From: Actinomycetes bacterium
Lineage (GTDB): Bacteria > Actinomycetota > Acidimicrobiia > Acidimicrobiales > Palsa-688
Length of the DNA stretch: 32,602 nt
Direction of reading: 5' to 3'
NCBI GenBank assembly: GCA_021809885.1
Contig: JAJZJY010000005.1
Span: forward strand, 1-32,602
The notes beneath the pieces are model-generated. The model made no database searches. It was not told the DNA's origin and saw only the letters and a program-made list of their open reading frames with translations. Of this stretch, positions 8,174-17,475 are shown in pieces (position 1 is the stretch's first letter; each line of letters starts with the position of its first letter). The translations under genes and the position numbers were made by a program.

Positions 8174-9934
8174 GTGACGAAGAGAAGTGGTGCTCAGGCG
8201 TTGGTCCGAGTCCTTGCCGCGCACGGTGTGGAGCATGTCTTCGGACTGTGCGGTCACACGATCGTGCCGGCACTCGCTGCGCTGGAGTCCTCGAAGATCC
8301 GCTTCGTCGGCGTGCATCATGAACAGGCGGCTGCGCATGCCGCCGATGGCTATGCCCGGGTGACGGGCGAGCCGCAGGTTGTCCTGTGCCACCTGGGGCC
8401 CGGCATGACCAATGCCCTGACCGGAGTTGCCAATGCATGTCTTGACGATGTCCCGATGGTCGTCGTTGCCGGGAACGTGCAGAGCTACTTCCAGGGCCGA
8501 CATGCACACATGGAGACGACGCTGCATGCCGACGCCAGTCAGTCAGAGGCGTACCGACCATGGTGCAAGCGTGTCTGGCGCGTGGAGCGTCCTGAGGCGC
8601 TGGTCCCCGCCCTCGACGCCGCCTTCGTCGTGGCGCGCAGCGGGCGCCCGGGCCCCGTCCTAGTTGACGTGGCTATGGATGTGTTCTCGTCGCCCGTGGA
8701 GATCCCGGACGAGTTCGTCCCGCGCGTGATCCGCTCGGCGACAACTATCGATCCCGGGATGGCGGAGGTCACTGCCGACCTGTTGTTGTCTGCGCGACGT
8801 CCCGTCATCTACGCCGGCGAAGAGGCCGGCCGGCGCCGGGCTGGCGGCGCGTTGGTGGTGCTGGCCGAGGCGTTGGGAGCGCCACTGGCCTACGCCTTGA
8901 TGGCGAAGGGGGCCGTTCCCGACTCGCACCCCTTGTGTGTGGGGATGTCCGGCTTCTGGGGGACGCCGGCTGCCAACGCCGCCTGTCGAGAGGCAGATGT
9001 GCTGTTCGCCGTGGGTGCCACCTTCTCGGAACTCGATGCCAGTTCCTGGGAGCCGGGCAAGACCTTTGCCATCCCACCCACGCGGCTCGTGCATAGTCAC
9101 GAGGACGCTTCCGAGATCGGCCGGAGCTATCCTGCTGCTCTCGGGGTGTGCGCTCCGGCTGATGCCTTCGCCGTAGCGGTAGCCGAGCGCGTCCTGGCCC
9201 GGATGGCTACGCAGACGGTCATAGTGGAGCTACCCAGCGCGCTGCGGGACCTGAAGCGGCAGTTCGCCGATCAGCTGGCCCCCGCCCGGGCGGCTGACGA
9301 CATGCCCCTTCGACCAGAGCGGGTGCTGGCCGAAGTCGAGCGGCTGATGGCGTCAGGCAACATCGTCCTAGTGGGCGACACCGGCTGGAACAAGAACGGG
9401 GTGGGCCAGCAAGTCTGCCTCGACGCGCCGGGGCGGTTCGTGGTCGCCGGCGGCTACGCCACCATGGGCTTCGGGCCAGCGGCCGCGCTCGGCGTGGCTT
9501 TGGCGGCGCCGGAACGGTCGGTGATCGCAATGGTCGGTGATGGTGCATTCCTGGCCAACCCAGCTGTCGTGGTCACTGCCGTCGAGGAGCGAATCCCGGT
9601 CGTGTGGGTCGTGATGAACAACGGAACCTACGCCACAATCAGTGGGATGCAGGGCCGGCACTTCGGGAGTGATTACGGCTCGAGCTTTGACGCGAGCCGC
9701 ACGGACTATGCGGCACTGGCCAGCGCCGTTGGGGGCGTGGGGGCGCGGGTGGAACGCGCCGATCAGCTTGGACCTCTGATTGCTGAGGCGCTTGCATCAC
9801 GCAAGCCATGGGTGATCGATGTCCCTTGCTCCCGGGAGAATGTCCCGACCACCGGTGCCTGGGAGATCAACGAGTTGTTCGGGTCAGGGATCGCGGTCGA
9901 CGCTGCAGCGGAAAGGGTCAGAAATGCCGAATGA
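8174..9934 (+). CDS. Thiamine-diphosphate-dependent lyase/decarboxylase (acetolactate synthase / 2-hydroxyacyl-CoA lyase / benzoylformate decarboxylase superfamily)
   Basis: VHHEQAAAHAADGYARVTG (catalytic Glu region), GPGMTNALTGVANACLDDVPMVVVAGN, TPP motif GDGAFLANPAV...NNGTYATI. Substrate not assignable. Confidence 0.85.
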   Translation: MTKRSGAQALVRVLAAHGVEHVFGLCGHTIVPALAALESSKIRFVGVHHEQAAAHAADGYARVTGEPQVVLCHLGPGMTNALTGVANACLDDVPMVVVAGNVQSYFQGRHAHMETTLHADASQSEAYRPWCKRVWRVERPEALVPALDAAFVVARSGRPGPVLVDVAMDVFSSPVEIPDEFVPRVIRSATTIDPGMAEVTADLLLSARRPVIYAGEEAGRRRAGGALVVLAEALGAPLAYALMAKGAVPDSHPLCVGMSGFWGTPAANAACREADVLFAVGATFSELDASSWEPGKTFAIPPTRLVHSHEDASEIGRSYPAALGVCAPADAFAVAVAERVLARMATQTVIVELPSALRDLKRQFADQLAPARAADDMPLRPERVLAEVERLMASGNIVLVGDTGWNKNGVGQQVCLDAPGRFVVAGGYATMGFGPAAALGVALAAPERSVIAMVGDGAFLANPAVVVTAVEERIPVVWVVMNNGTYATISGMQGRHFGSDYGSSFDASRTDYAALASAVGGVGARVERADQLGPLIAEALASRKPWVIDVPCSRENVPTTGAWEINELFGSGIAVDAAAERVRNAE

Positions 9935-11396
9935 ACCAGCGACGACCGATCGCCTGCACGCGTTCCGCATGGTCGTCGGTGGCGAGCGCCGGGCTGGGCG
10001 TGGCGAGCAATCGGTTCTTGTCGAACCCTGGTCTGGTCAGCCGTTCGCTACTGTCGAAATGGGCACGACCGACGACCTCGACGACGCGGTCTTCGCGGCA
10101 GCTGCCGCCTTTGATGGTTCCGGATGGGCGACGGGGCGTCCCCTGGACCGGGCGGCCGTCCTGGGCCAGGTTGCCTCCACGTTGCGCGCGCGTACGGAGG
10201 AGATCGGTGCACTCGAGGCCCGCAACGTCGGCCGTCCCTTGGCAGAGTGCCGTCACAATGTCGAATTGGCGGCAGATGCATTCGCCTACTTCGCCTCGTT
10301 GTCCACGCATTTGCGGGGTGCCAGCATTCCGATCGGATCGGGGTTGCTCGATTACTCGCTTCGGGAGCCGTACGGCGTTTGCGGCCTGATCACGCCGTGG
10401 AACAACCCGATCGTGCTCTCGTCATGGAAGATCGCTGCTGGCCTGGCGGCAGGGAACGCCCTGGTCGTCAAACCTGCCAGCGCCACACCGCTGTCGGTGC
10501 TCATCATGGCCGACCTGTTGGAAGAGGCCGGCTTACCCGGGGGCATACTCAACGTGGTCCCCGGCCCGGGCGGCCAGTTGGGTGACCACCTGGCGGCACA
10601 CCCAGGAGTTCGCAAGGTCAGTTTCACGGGTTCGACGGCCACGGGAATCCACGTGTTGCAGCGGGCTGCACCGAACCTTGCCAAGGTCTCGCTCGAGCTC
10701 GGTGGGAAGTCGCCGTCGCTGGTGTTCGCTGATGCAGAGATGGACGCAGCCATCTCCGGCTCGGTGCCCGCCATGTTCTCGAACGCGGGACAGATGTGCA
10801 CGGCCCGAAGCCGGATCCTGGTGCAGCGATCACGCTACGACGAGTTCCTCGATCGCTTCGTCGACCGAGTCGGGCAGCTCAAGATGGGTAGCCCCTTCGA
10901 TGACGCTGTGACGCTGGGCCCTCTGATCTCGCCCGCCCAGGTCGACACCGTGCTCCGGTTCATTGAACGGGCGAAGGCCGACGGGGCCCGGATCGTCTGC
11001 GGCGGAGGCCGCCCGTCGGACCCCATGCTGGCCGCGGGGAACTTCGTGGAGCCCACCGTGATCACCGGTGTCAAAGACGACATGGAGATCGTCACGGAGG
11101 AAGTGTTCGGTCCGGTGGTGGTCGTCGAGCAGTTCGATGACGAAGACGAGGTCGTCCGGCGCGTCAACGCATCGAGGTATGGCCTGGCCGCCACCGTGTG
11201 GACCAGGGACCTCGCGCTCGCTCACCGGGTGGCTGCCGTGCTCCAGGCGGGCACGGTGACCATCAACACCACGAAGGTGAGTCACGTGTACGCGCCATTC
11301 GGTGGCTACAAGCAGAGTGGGCTCGGGCGTGAGCTCGGGCTCGAAGGATTGGACGAGTTCTTGCAGGTCAAGAACGTCATCGTGAGCACAGTGTGA
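9924..11396 (+). CDS. NAD(P)-dependent aldehyde dehydrogenase
   Basis: ITPWNNPIVLSSWKIAAGLAAGNALVVKPAS, VSFTGSTATG, LELGGKSPSLVFADAE, NAGQMCTARSRI (catalytic Cys), EEVFGPVVVVEQF, PFGGYKQSGLGRELG. Start overlaps the upstream stop. Confidence 0.93.
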   Translation: MPNEPATTDRLHAFRMVVGGERRAGRGEQSVLVEPWSGQPFATVEMGTTDDLDDAVFAAAAAFDGSGWATGRPLDRAAVLGQVASTLRARTEEIGALEARNVGRPLAECRHNVELAADAFAYFASLSTHLRGASIPIGSGLLDYSLREPYGVCGLITPWNNPIVLSSWKIAAGLAAGNALVVKPASATPLSVLIMADLLEEAGLPGGILNVVPGPGGQLGDHLAAHPGVRKVSFTGSTATGIHVLQRAAPNLAKVSLELGGKSPSLVFADAEMDAAISGSVPAMFSNAGQMCTARSRILVQRSRYDEFLDRFVDRVGQLKMGSPFDDAVTLGPLISPAQVDTVLRFIERAKADGARIVCGGGRPSDPMLAAGNFVEPTVITGVKDDMEIVTEEVFGPVVVVEQFDDEDEVVRRVNASRYGLAATVWTRDLALAHRVAAVLQAGTVTINTTKVSHVYAPFGGYKQSGLGRELGLEGLDEFLQVKNVIVSTV

Positions 11397-13570
11397 TGGT
11401 TGGCAGCGCAAGTGGCGGTGGGGCCATTACCCGCACCGAGAGCAAGCGGCTCCGATCGCTGGCGCAGCAGCACCTGGCGTCGGGCACGACGAGTATGTCG
11501 GAGCACGAGGTCCGCCGATGGCTGGGGGAGGTCGTGCCCTTCGGGTCAGCGATCACGTGCCGGAATGCCCGAGAAGCGGGTGTGGCCGCCCGGTCTCTTG
11601 GCGGCCTTACCGTGGTAAAGCTTCTCTGTCCTGGGATACTCCACAAGTCGGACCTGGGATTCGTTCGCACTGGCCTGCAGTCGGCCGAAGACGTGGAGCA
11701 GGCGGCCTCGGAGCTTCTGCGGAGGGCGAGCGAGATGGGCTTGCCCGAGGCTGAGCTCAGCGTTCAGCAACAGTTGACGGGCGTCGAGATGGCAGTTGGC
11801 GTACGGCTCGATCCGCTCGGGGTGATCCTGATGGTGGCGGCCGGCGGCGAGCTGATCGAAGTGACGCAGGACCGGGCACTCGCAATGGCGCCGGTTGCCC
11901 TGGATGAGGCGATGGACCTCATCGCGCAACTGCGTGTAGCCCGGGTCCTCGGCGGCTACCGCGGACGTGCTCGGGTGGACAGCGAAGCATTGGCACGCCT
12001 GCTGATAGTGGTCGGCGAAGTGGCCACCGCCATCCCGGAGATCGCTGAGCTCGACATGAATCCAGTGTTCGTGAATGAGCGAGGCGCCTTCGTTGCCGAT
12101 GCTGTCTGTGTACTGGAGCCGGCAGCCCCCGAAGAGGAGGACGTCGAGTTTCCTGATCTGCACCGGCTGTTTGCACCAAGGCGCGTGGTAGTGGTCGGGG
12201 GGAGCAGCGACGAGCGGAAAGTCGGTGGGCGGATCCTGCGCTACCTGCGCCAAGGCGACTTTGGTGGCGAGATCCTCGTCGTCAACCCGAAGGCAATGGA
12301 CGCGGACGATGTTACAAGTGTCCCGAGCGTAGCTGACGTGCGTCGGCCGGTGGATTTGGCGTGCATCGCCGTGCCGGCGTCGGCCGTGGCCGCCGTGGTC
12401 CGGGAGTGCGCGTCGGCCGGTGTCTCCTACGCGATCGTCTATTCCTCGGGGTTCGCCGAAGCCGGTCCGCCGGGTGCAGAAGCGCAATCCCAGCTTGTCG
12501 ACACCGCGGGGAACGTCCGGATCATCGGGCCGAACACGATTGGGATCGCCGCGCCGAGCCGAAAGCTGTTCGCTACCTTCGGCATGGCGCTCGAGAGAGA
12601 CGGCTTGCTGTCCGGCCCCGTGGCACTGGTCTCCCAGAGTGGAGCCATCGCCAGCTCGCTGTTTAGCCGTACAGCTGACTTCGGCGTGGGACTCAGCCAC
12701 TGGATCAGCGTCGGGAACGAAGCCGACCTGGGGATCGAAGATTTCGTCGCTCACCTTGCCGATGATTCGAGCTGCGAGATCATCTGCCTCTTCATCGAGG
12801 GGATCCGGCGCCCCGCTGCGTTCGCCGCAGCGGTGGCCCGGGCCCACGACGCAGGGAAGCCGCTCATCGCTGTGAAGACGGGGCGCTCGGAGGCCGGTAG
12901 AAAGGCAGCAGCGTCTCACACAGGTGCGATGACCGGTGTGGACAGCAGCTACGACGCGTTCTTCCGCCGACACGGGATCATCCGCGTCGATGGGCTCCCG
13001 GACCTATTCGTGGCTGCCAAAGGAGTGATGACCCTCGGTCCGGTGACGGGCCAGCGTGTCGGCATCGTCTCAATGTCGGGCGGTGCATGCTCGTTGCTGG
13101 CCGACCGGTGTGTTGCTGCCGGGCTCGAGGTGCCGACCCTGGACGTGAAGGTGCAACAGGCTCTGCTCGGTGTGCTACCCGAGTTCAGCGCCGTGACCAA
13201 TCCCGTCGACGTGACGGCCGTCGGTGTTGAGCGCCCACACCTAGTGCGCGACGTGGTCGACGTCCTGCGCCGTAGCGGCGCTGTCGATCTCGTCTTGGTG
13301 CAACTCAGCACCAATGCCGACCCCGGGGCGGCAGCGATGGCTACCGACCTGGTGGAGCTCCATTCCCATCCAGGAGTGCCGTTCCTGGTAGCGCGGCTCG
13401 GCTCGCCCGCCCTTGCTCCGGAAGCGATGGGGATCTACGGCCGAGCCGGGATGCCAGTGTTCACCTGGCCCGAAGAGCTGGTCGTTGCAGCGAGCGCAGC
13501 GGTGCAGCACGGTTGCGTGCTATCCAAGCAGAAGGTGGCAGGGGAGGCCGAGCTGTGGACTTCCGCCTGA
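11393..13570 (+). CDS. NDP-forming acyl-CoA synthetase, ATP-grasp domain N-terminal and CoA-binding/ligase domains C-terminal
   Basis: N-term ATP-grasp (VVKLLCPGILHKSDLGFVRTGL...ELDMNPVFV); C-term CoA-binding (RRVVVVGGSSDERKVGGRILRYL), GPNTIGI, SQSGAIASSLF, KTGRSEAGRKAAASHTGAMTG. Confidence 0.9.
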   Translation: MMVGSASGGGAITRTESKRLRSLAQQHLASGTTSMSEHEVRRWLGEVVPFGSAITCRNAREAGVAARSLGGLTVVKLLCPGILHKSDLGFVRTGLQSAEDVEQAASELLRRASEMGLPEAELSVQQQLTGVEMAVGVRLDPLGVILMVAAGGELIEVTQDRALAMAPVALDEAMDLIAQLRVARVLGGYRGRARVDSEALARLLIVVGEVATAIPEIAELDMNPVFVNERGAFVADAVCVLEPAAPEEEDVEFPDLHRLFAPRRVVVVGGSSDERKVGGRILRYLRQGDFGGEILVVNPKAMDADDVTSVPSVADVRRPVDLACIAVPASAVAAVVRECASAGVSYAIVYSSGFAEAGPPGAEAQSQLVDTAGNVRIIGPNTIGIAAPSRKLFATFGMALERDGLLSGPVALVSQSGAIASSLFSRTADFGVGLSHWISVGNEADLGIEDFVAHLADDSSCEIICLFIEGIRRPAAFAAAVARAHDAGKPLIAVKTGRSEAGRKAAASHTGAMTGVDSSYDAFFRRHGIIRVDGLPDLFVAAKGVMTLGPVTGQRVGIVSMSGGACSLLADRCVAAGLEVPTLDVKVQQALLGVLPEFSAVTNPVDVTAVGVERPHLVRDVVDVLRRSGAVDLVLVQLSTNADPGAAAMATDLVELHSHPGVPFLVARLGSPALAPEAMGIYGRAGMPVFTWPEELVVAASAAVQHGCVLSKQKVAGEAELWTSA

Positions 13571-14691
13571 GCAGCGAGCAACGGGCGTTGGCTGAATTGG
13601 CAACGGAACTGGCTCGGCAGTCGGCCCCCGACCCGTTCGTCTCCTGGGAAGAGGCCGGTCGATTCCCGTGGTCGTTTGGCACCGAGTTGGGCAAGCACGG
13701 CCTCACGGGCATCGACGTCCCCGAAGAGATTGGTGGCCAGGGTGGCTCGCTTCTGGATGCGTTGGTGGTGCTCGAATCGGTCGGGCGTGTGGCGCCCCAC
13801 CTGGCCGATGCGGTCCAAGCGACCAATTTCGGTGCGATGCGCCAGATTGCAGCTTTCGGCAGCGAACGGGTGGTGGTCGATGTGCTGAAGCCGGTGCTTG
13901 CCGGGGAGGCACTGGCGACGGTTGGTATGTCCGAGCCCGATGCGGGATCTGGTCTGGCGTCGCTGCGGACCAGGGCCAGGCGCGAAGGGCGCGACGTGGT
14001 GCTCGATGGCGCCAAGCAGTTCAATTCCAACGGGCCGCACGCCACCCACTATGTTGTGTGGTGCCGCTTCGGCCCCGAGCGGCAGGACGTGGGCGCGGTT
14101 GTGGTGCCGGCCGACGCTCCCGGGTTCGCTCGGGGAAAGACGGAACGGTTCATGTCCGGTGAGGTCTACTGCTCGCTGCACATGGACCACTGTCGCGTGC
14201 CCGTCGATTACGTCCTTCTGGACCGCGACGGCATCCGCCGCATGATGCCGATCTTCAATATCGAGCGCCTTGGGAATGCTACGCGTTCGTACGCGTTCGG
14301 CGAGCTGGCATTTCACCTGGCAACCCGCTACATGACCGAGCGGTCGGTCGGCGGCCAGCGGCTGACGGAGTTCCAGGGCCTGCGGTGGCGCGTGGCGGAC
14401 CTCCGCATCCGCCTGGACGCGGCACGGTTGCTCCTGTACCGAGCGGCCTGCGAGCTGACGGATGGTGTTCCGGACGGTGACAACGTGTCGATTGCCAAGT
14501 GCGCGGCCAATGAGGTGGGGTTCGAGGCGGCACACCAGGCACTGCAGATCTACGGCGGGTACGGCTTCGGGAGCGAGTCAGCTGTCGAATACCTGTTCAA
14601 ACGGACCCGTGGCTGGATGATCGCCGGAGGCAGCGTTGAGGTACAACGGAACCGCATCGCGCGTGAGGTCTTCAGGAGGATCGAGGGATGA
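13555..14691 (+). CDS. Acyl-CoA dehydrogenase
   Basis: VDFRLSSEQRALAELATELARQ, GMSEPDAGSGLASLRTRA, QIYGGYGFGSESAVEYLFKRTRGWMIAGGSVEVQRNRIAREVF; GTG start overlapping the upstream CDS. Confidence 0.92.
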   Translation: MDFRLSSEQRALAELATELARQSAPDPFVSWEEAGRFPWSFGTELGKHGLTGIDVPEEIGGQGGSLLDALVVLESVGRVAPHLADAVQATNFGAMRQIAAFGSERVVVDVLKPVLAGEALATVGMSEPDAGSGLASLRTRARREGRDVVLDGAKQFNSNGPHATHYVVWCRFGPERQDVGAVVVPADAPGFARGKTERFMSGEVYCSLHMDHCRVPVDYVLLDRDGIRRMMPIFNIERLGNATRSYAFGELAFHLATRYMTERSVGGQRLTEFQGLRWRVADLRIRLDAARLLLYRAACELTDGVPDGDNVSIAKCAANEVGFEAAHQALQIYGGYGFGSESAVEYLFKRTRGWMIAGGSVEVQRNRIAREVFRRIEG

Positions 14692-15185
14692 GCACGTCGG
14701 CGAGCTCCGATCCGGGAGACATGTTGGTGCGGGTGTCGGGTGACGGCTGGGCTCCACCCGTCACGGTGACGAAGACGGTCAGCGAGTCCGACATCTATCA
14801 GTTCGCCGGAATTACAGGTGACTTCTCTCCGATCCATGTCGATGCTGAGTACGCCCGGCACCAGCCGGTCGGCCAGCGAGTCGCTCACGGCGTGCTCCTC
14901 CTCGGACTGATGTCTGCCGCGTCGACAGCTTGGTGTCGGGTCGCCCAGGTCGACACATTGTCCTACGGGTACGACCACGTTCGGTTCGTGCGCGCGGTCA
15001 TGATCGGGGACACAGTCACCGTCCGGTACGAGGTCGTGGACCACTTGCCCCTGAAGCGCCAGTACCTGAGCAAGGTCGAGGCGTCGAACCAGCGCGGGGA
15101 GATCGTGGCGGTGGCCGAGCACATCCTGTGGGAGTTCCCTACGGACGACGATCCGGCGGTCCGATCCGAAGGGGGTTGGCGGTGA
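14688..15185 (+). CDS. MaoC-like (R)-specific enoyl-CoA hydratase
   Basis: FAGITGDFSPIHVDAEYARHQPVGQRVAHGVLLLGLMSAA: hot-dog hydratase motif (D...H) typical of MaoC. Confidence 0.9.
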   Translation: MSTSASSDPGDMLVRVSGDGWAPPVTVTKTVSESDIYQFAGITGDFSPIHVDAEYARHQPVGQRVAHGVLLLGLMSAASTAWCRVAQVDTLSYGYDHVRFVRAVMIGDTVTVRYEVVDHLPLKRQYLSKVEASNQRGEIVAVAEHILWEFPTDDDPAVRSEGGWR

Positions 15186-16417
15186 CGATTCCTGCGCTCG
15201 ACGGCATCCGAGTCCTGGATATGACGCGGTTGCTGCCCGGACCGTATGCGACGTGGCTGCTCGCCGGGATGGGTGCCGATGTCGTGAAGGTCGAGCAGCC
15301 TGGACGCGGGGACTACATTCGCGAGAACTGGCCCCGTCGAGGGGGCATGAGCACGGTATTCCACCTGTACAACCAGAACAAGCGCAGTGTGGCCATCGAC
15401 CTGAAGCATCCCGAAGGCAGCACGGCCTTCCTGGACCTGGCCGGGTCCGCCGATGTGGTGATTGACGGCAATCGTCCCGGGGTCCTGGATCGACTGGGAT
15501 GTGGCTGGGACGCGTGTCGGCGCCGCACACGGGCGCTGGTGTGGTGTGCCATCAGTGGTTTCGGCCAAGAAGGCCCCTATGCGGGCCGCGCCGGTCACGA
15601 CATCAACTATCTGAGTCTATCCGGGGCGCTGGGTGCCATGCGCGACACGAGGGGGGCGCCCATCGCTCCGCGGGTCACGATCGCCGACATGGCCGGTGGA
15701 GGCTTGATGGGGGCGGTCGGTGTGCTGGCTGCCCTCGTCGGTGCGCGAGCCTCAGGCGAGGGCAGGTTCGTCGACGTCTCGATGACGGACTCGATGGTGT
15801 CCCTACAGGGGTTGCGGTTTGCTGAGGAGCTGTTCCCTGGTGAGCAACCCGGTGCGGGCGCCGACGACCGGCACCTCGTGGAGGGCGAGCGACTGCCCGG
15901 CAACGACTGGGAGCTTGGCGTCTACGAGACGGCGGATGGTCAGTTCATCAGCTTGGACCCGTACGAGCAACGGTTCAAGGACGAGCTTTGGAAGCTTGTG
16001 GAAGACGAGGGGTGCGGCGAACGCCCACCTCCAGACGCGGGACGGCTAGCAGTGAGAAGGGCGCTCGCCGACGCTATTGCCCGACGTCCGCGCTCGAGGT
16101 GGGAAGCGCTGTTCTCCACCAGCGAGGTGTGTTTCGCGCCGGTCTACGACCTCCAGGAGTTGCCAACGGATCCGAACATCTGCCAACGTGGCTTGCTCGG
16201 CACAGGGATGGATGCTACGGACCCGAGCCCGAGCATGGCCATGCCCATCCGGTTCTCGCCAACGGCGGGAGTGGTAGATCCACTGCCAGCGCCGAGGCTC
16301 GGCGAGCACACACTGACGGTTATGCGGGGGGCTGGCTGGAGCGACGAGCGCATCGAAGCGGCGTTGGCTGTCGGTGCACTTGGAGGGGCGGTGTCGACCA
16401 GCGAGGAGGTTCGATGA
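15182..16417 (+). CDS. CaiB/BaiF family (class III) CoA-transferase
   Basis: LDGIRVLDMTRLLPGPYATWLLAGMGADVVKVEQPGRGDYIREN, YNQNKRSVAIDLKHPEG, ISGFGQEGPYAGRAGHDINYLSLSGAL, DVSMTDSMVSL. Confidence 0.93.
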   Translation: MTIPALDGIRVLDMTRLLPGPYATWLLAGMGADVVKVEQPGRGDYIRENWPRRGGMSTVFHLYNQNKRSVAIDLKHPEGSTAFLDLAGSADVVIDGNRPGVLDRLGCGWDACRRRTRALVWCAISGFGQEGPYAGRAGHDINYLSLSGALGAMRDTRGAPIAPRVTIADMAGGGLMGAVGVLAALVGARASGEGRFVDVSMTDSMVSLQGLRFAEELFPGEQPGAGADDRHLVEGERLPGNDWELGVYETADGQFISLDPYEQRFKDELWKLVEDEGCGERPPPDAGRLAVRRALADAIARRPRSRWEALFSTSEVCFAPVYDLQELPTDPNICQRGLLGTGMDATDPSPSMAMPIRFSPTAGVVDPLPAPRLGEHTLTVMRGAGWSDERIEAALAVGALGGAVSTSEEVR

Positions 16418-17148
16418 GTCAGAGCGACCGCGCCAGGGGTGAGGTCTTCGTGGTGACAGGCGCGGCCCGAGGGATCGGCCTCGCCGTAGCGTCGAGGTTC
16501 GCACGAGATGGGCACAGTACGCTTTGCGTCGACCTGGATCCGTCGGTCGAGGAGTCGGCGAGAGACATTCCGGGGGCGTTGTCGGCCGTGATGGACGTGA
16601 CCGACGAAGCCCAGTGGCAGGCTGTACTCGCCGAGGTCGACGACCGGTTGGCCGGACTGGTGAACTGTGCAGGCATCCTCGGATCGGAGACCGCCGTGGC
16701 GGCCCTCGACGTCGGCGAGTGGCGACGAGTCGTCGACGTGAACCTCACGGGGACGTTCGTGAGTTGCAAAGCAGTTCTACCGTACCTGCGGAGGCACGGC
16801 CGCGGCAGCGTGGTGAACATCTCCTCCATCGCCGGCAAGGAGGGCAACCCGGGCCAGGCCGCCTACAGCGCGGCCAAGGCCGGGGTGATCGCCTTCACCA
16901 AGGCATTGGCGAAGGAGGTGGCCACCGACGGGATCACGGTGAACGCCATCACCCCGACCGTCATCGAAGGGCCGTTCAGCGAGCAGATGACTTCCGACCT
17001 GCGCCAGGCCCTGCTGGCGAAGATCCCGATGCGTCGCTTCGGGCGTGCCGAGGAGGTTGCGGCCATGGTAGCGTGGATCTGCTCAGAGGAGTGCTCGTTC
17101 ACCACGGGGTCGGTATTCGACCTGACGGGGGGCAGGGCGACCTACTGA
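16414..17148 (+). CDS. Short-chain dehydrogenase/reductase
   Basis: VVTGAARGIGLAVA, NCAGILG, NISSIAGKEGNPGQAAYSAAKAGV. Confidence 0.9.
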   Translation: MSQSDRARGEVFVVTGAARGIGLAVASRFARDGHSTLCVDLDPSVEESARDIPGALSAVMDVTDEAQWQAVLAEVDDRLAGLVNCAGILGSETAVAALDVGEWRRVVDVNLTGTFVSCKAVLPYLRRHGRGSVVNISSIAGKEGNPGQAAYSAAKAGVIAFTKALAKEVATDGITVNAITPTVIEGPFSEQMTSDLRQALLAKIPMRRFGRAEEVAAMVAWICSEECSFTTGSVFDLTGGRATY

Positions 17149-17244
17149 GCACGGAGCCAGACGCACGGACACCCCTGATCACCGCCGGTGCGCGAAAGCG
17201 AGGAAGACGGAGCAGAACCGGAAACAACTGGAGATAAGTACCTC

Positions 17245-17274
17245 TTGACGACCGGATGTACGGGAAGATATAGT
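17245..17274 (+). promoter_or_regulatory. Candidate promoter TTGACG-18-TATAGT upstream of the ABC importer
   Basis: TTGACG 17245-17250, TATAGT 17269-17274. Spacer contains CCGGATGTACGGG (17252-17264), which recurs at 23646-23658. Confidence 0.5.
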
Positions 17275-17344
17275 CGTAAAGGGCAGAGGGCTCTGGCGGC
17301 AGAGATGGGTGTGTGGAGTCGGAGCCTGCCTGGGGAGGAGACAC

Positions 17345-17467
17345 ATGCAAGCATCTGAGCGACGCCCTACGCACTATATGGCAGTCACCGGTTCGTCGGG
17401 TGGTTTCGAGCATGACCTCGACTTGCCAATAGCCGCCAGTACTGACTCGTCTCGCCAGGCCGGCTGA
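17345..17467 (+). CDS. Candidate 40-aa leader ORF upstream of ABC permease
   Basis: ATG preceded by ggggaggagacac; MQASERRPTHYMAVTGSSGGFEHDLDLPIAASTDSSRQAG*. Ends 8 nt before the permease ORF start (GTG 17476). Not in the supplied ORF track (too short). Confidence 0.4.
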   Translation: MQASERRPTHYMAVTGSSGGFEHDLDLPIAASTDSSRQAG

Positions 17468-17475
17468 AGTACCTC

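Noticed and set aside
14580-14691. Acyl-CoA dehydrogenase C-terminus lacks the YEGT-type catalytic Glu (reads MIAGGSVEVQRN)
   Set aside because: IAGG(T/S)xEVQRN is common in FadE-like families that place the base elsewhere; not evidence of inactivity.
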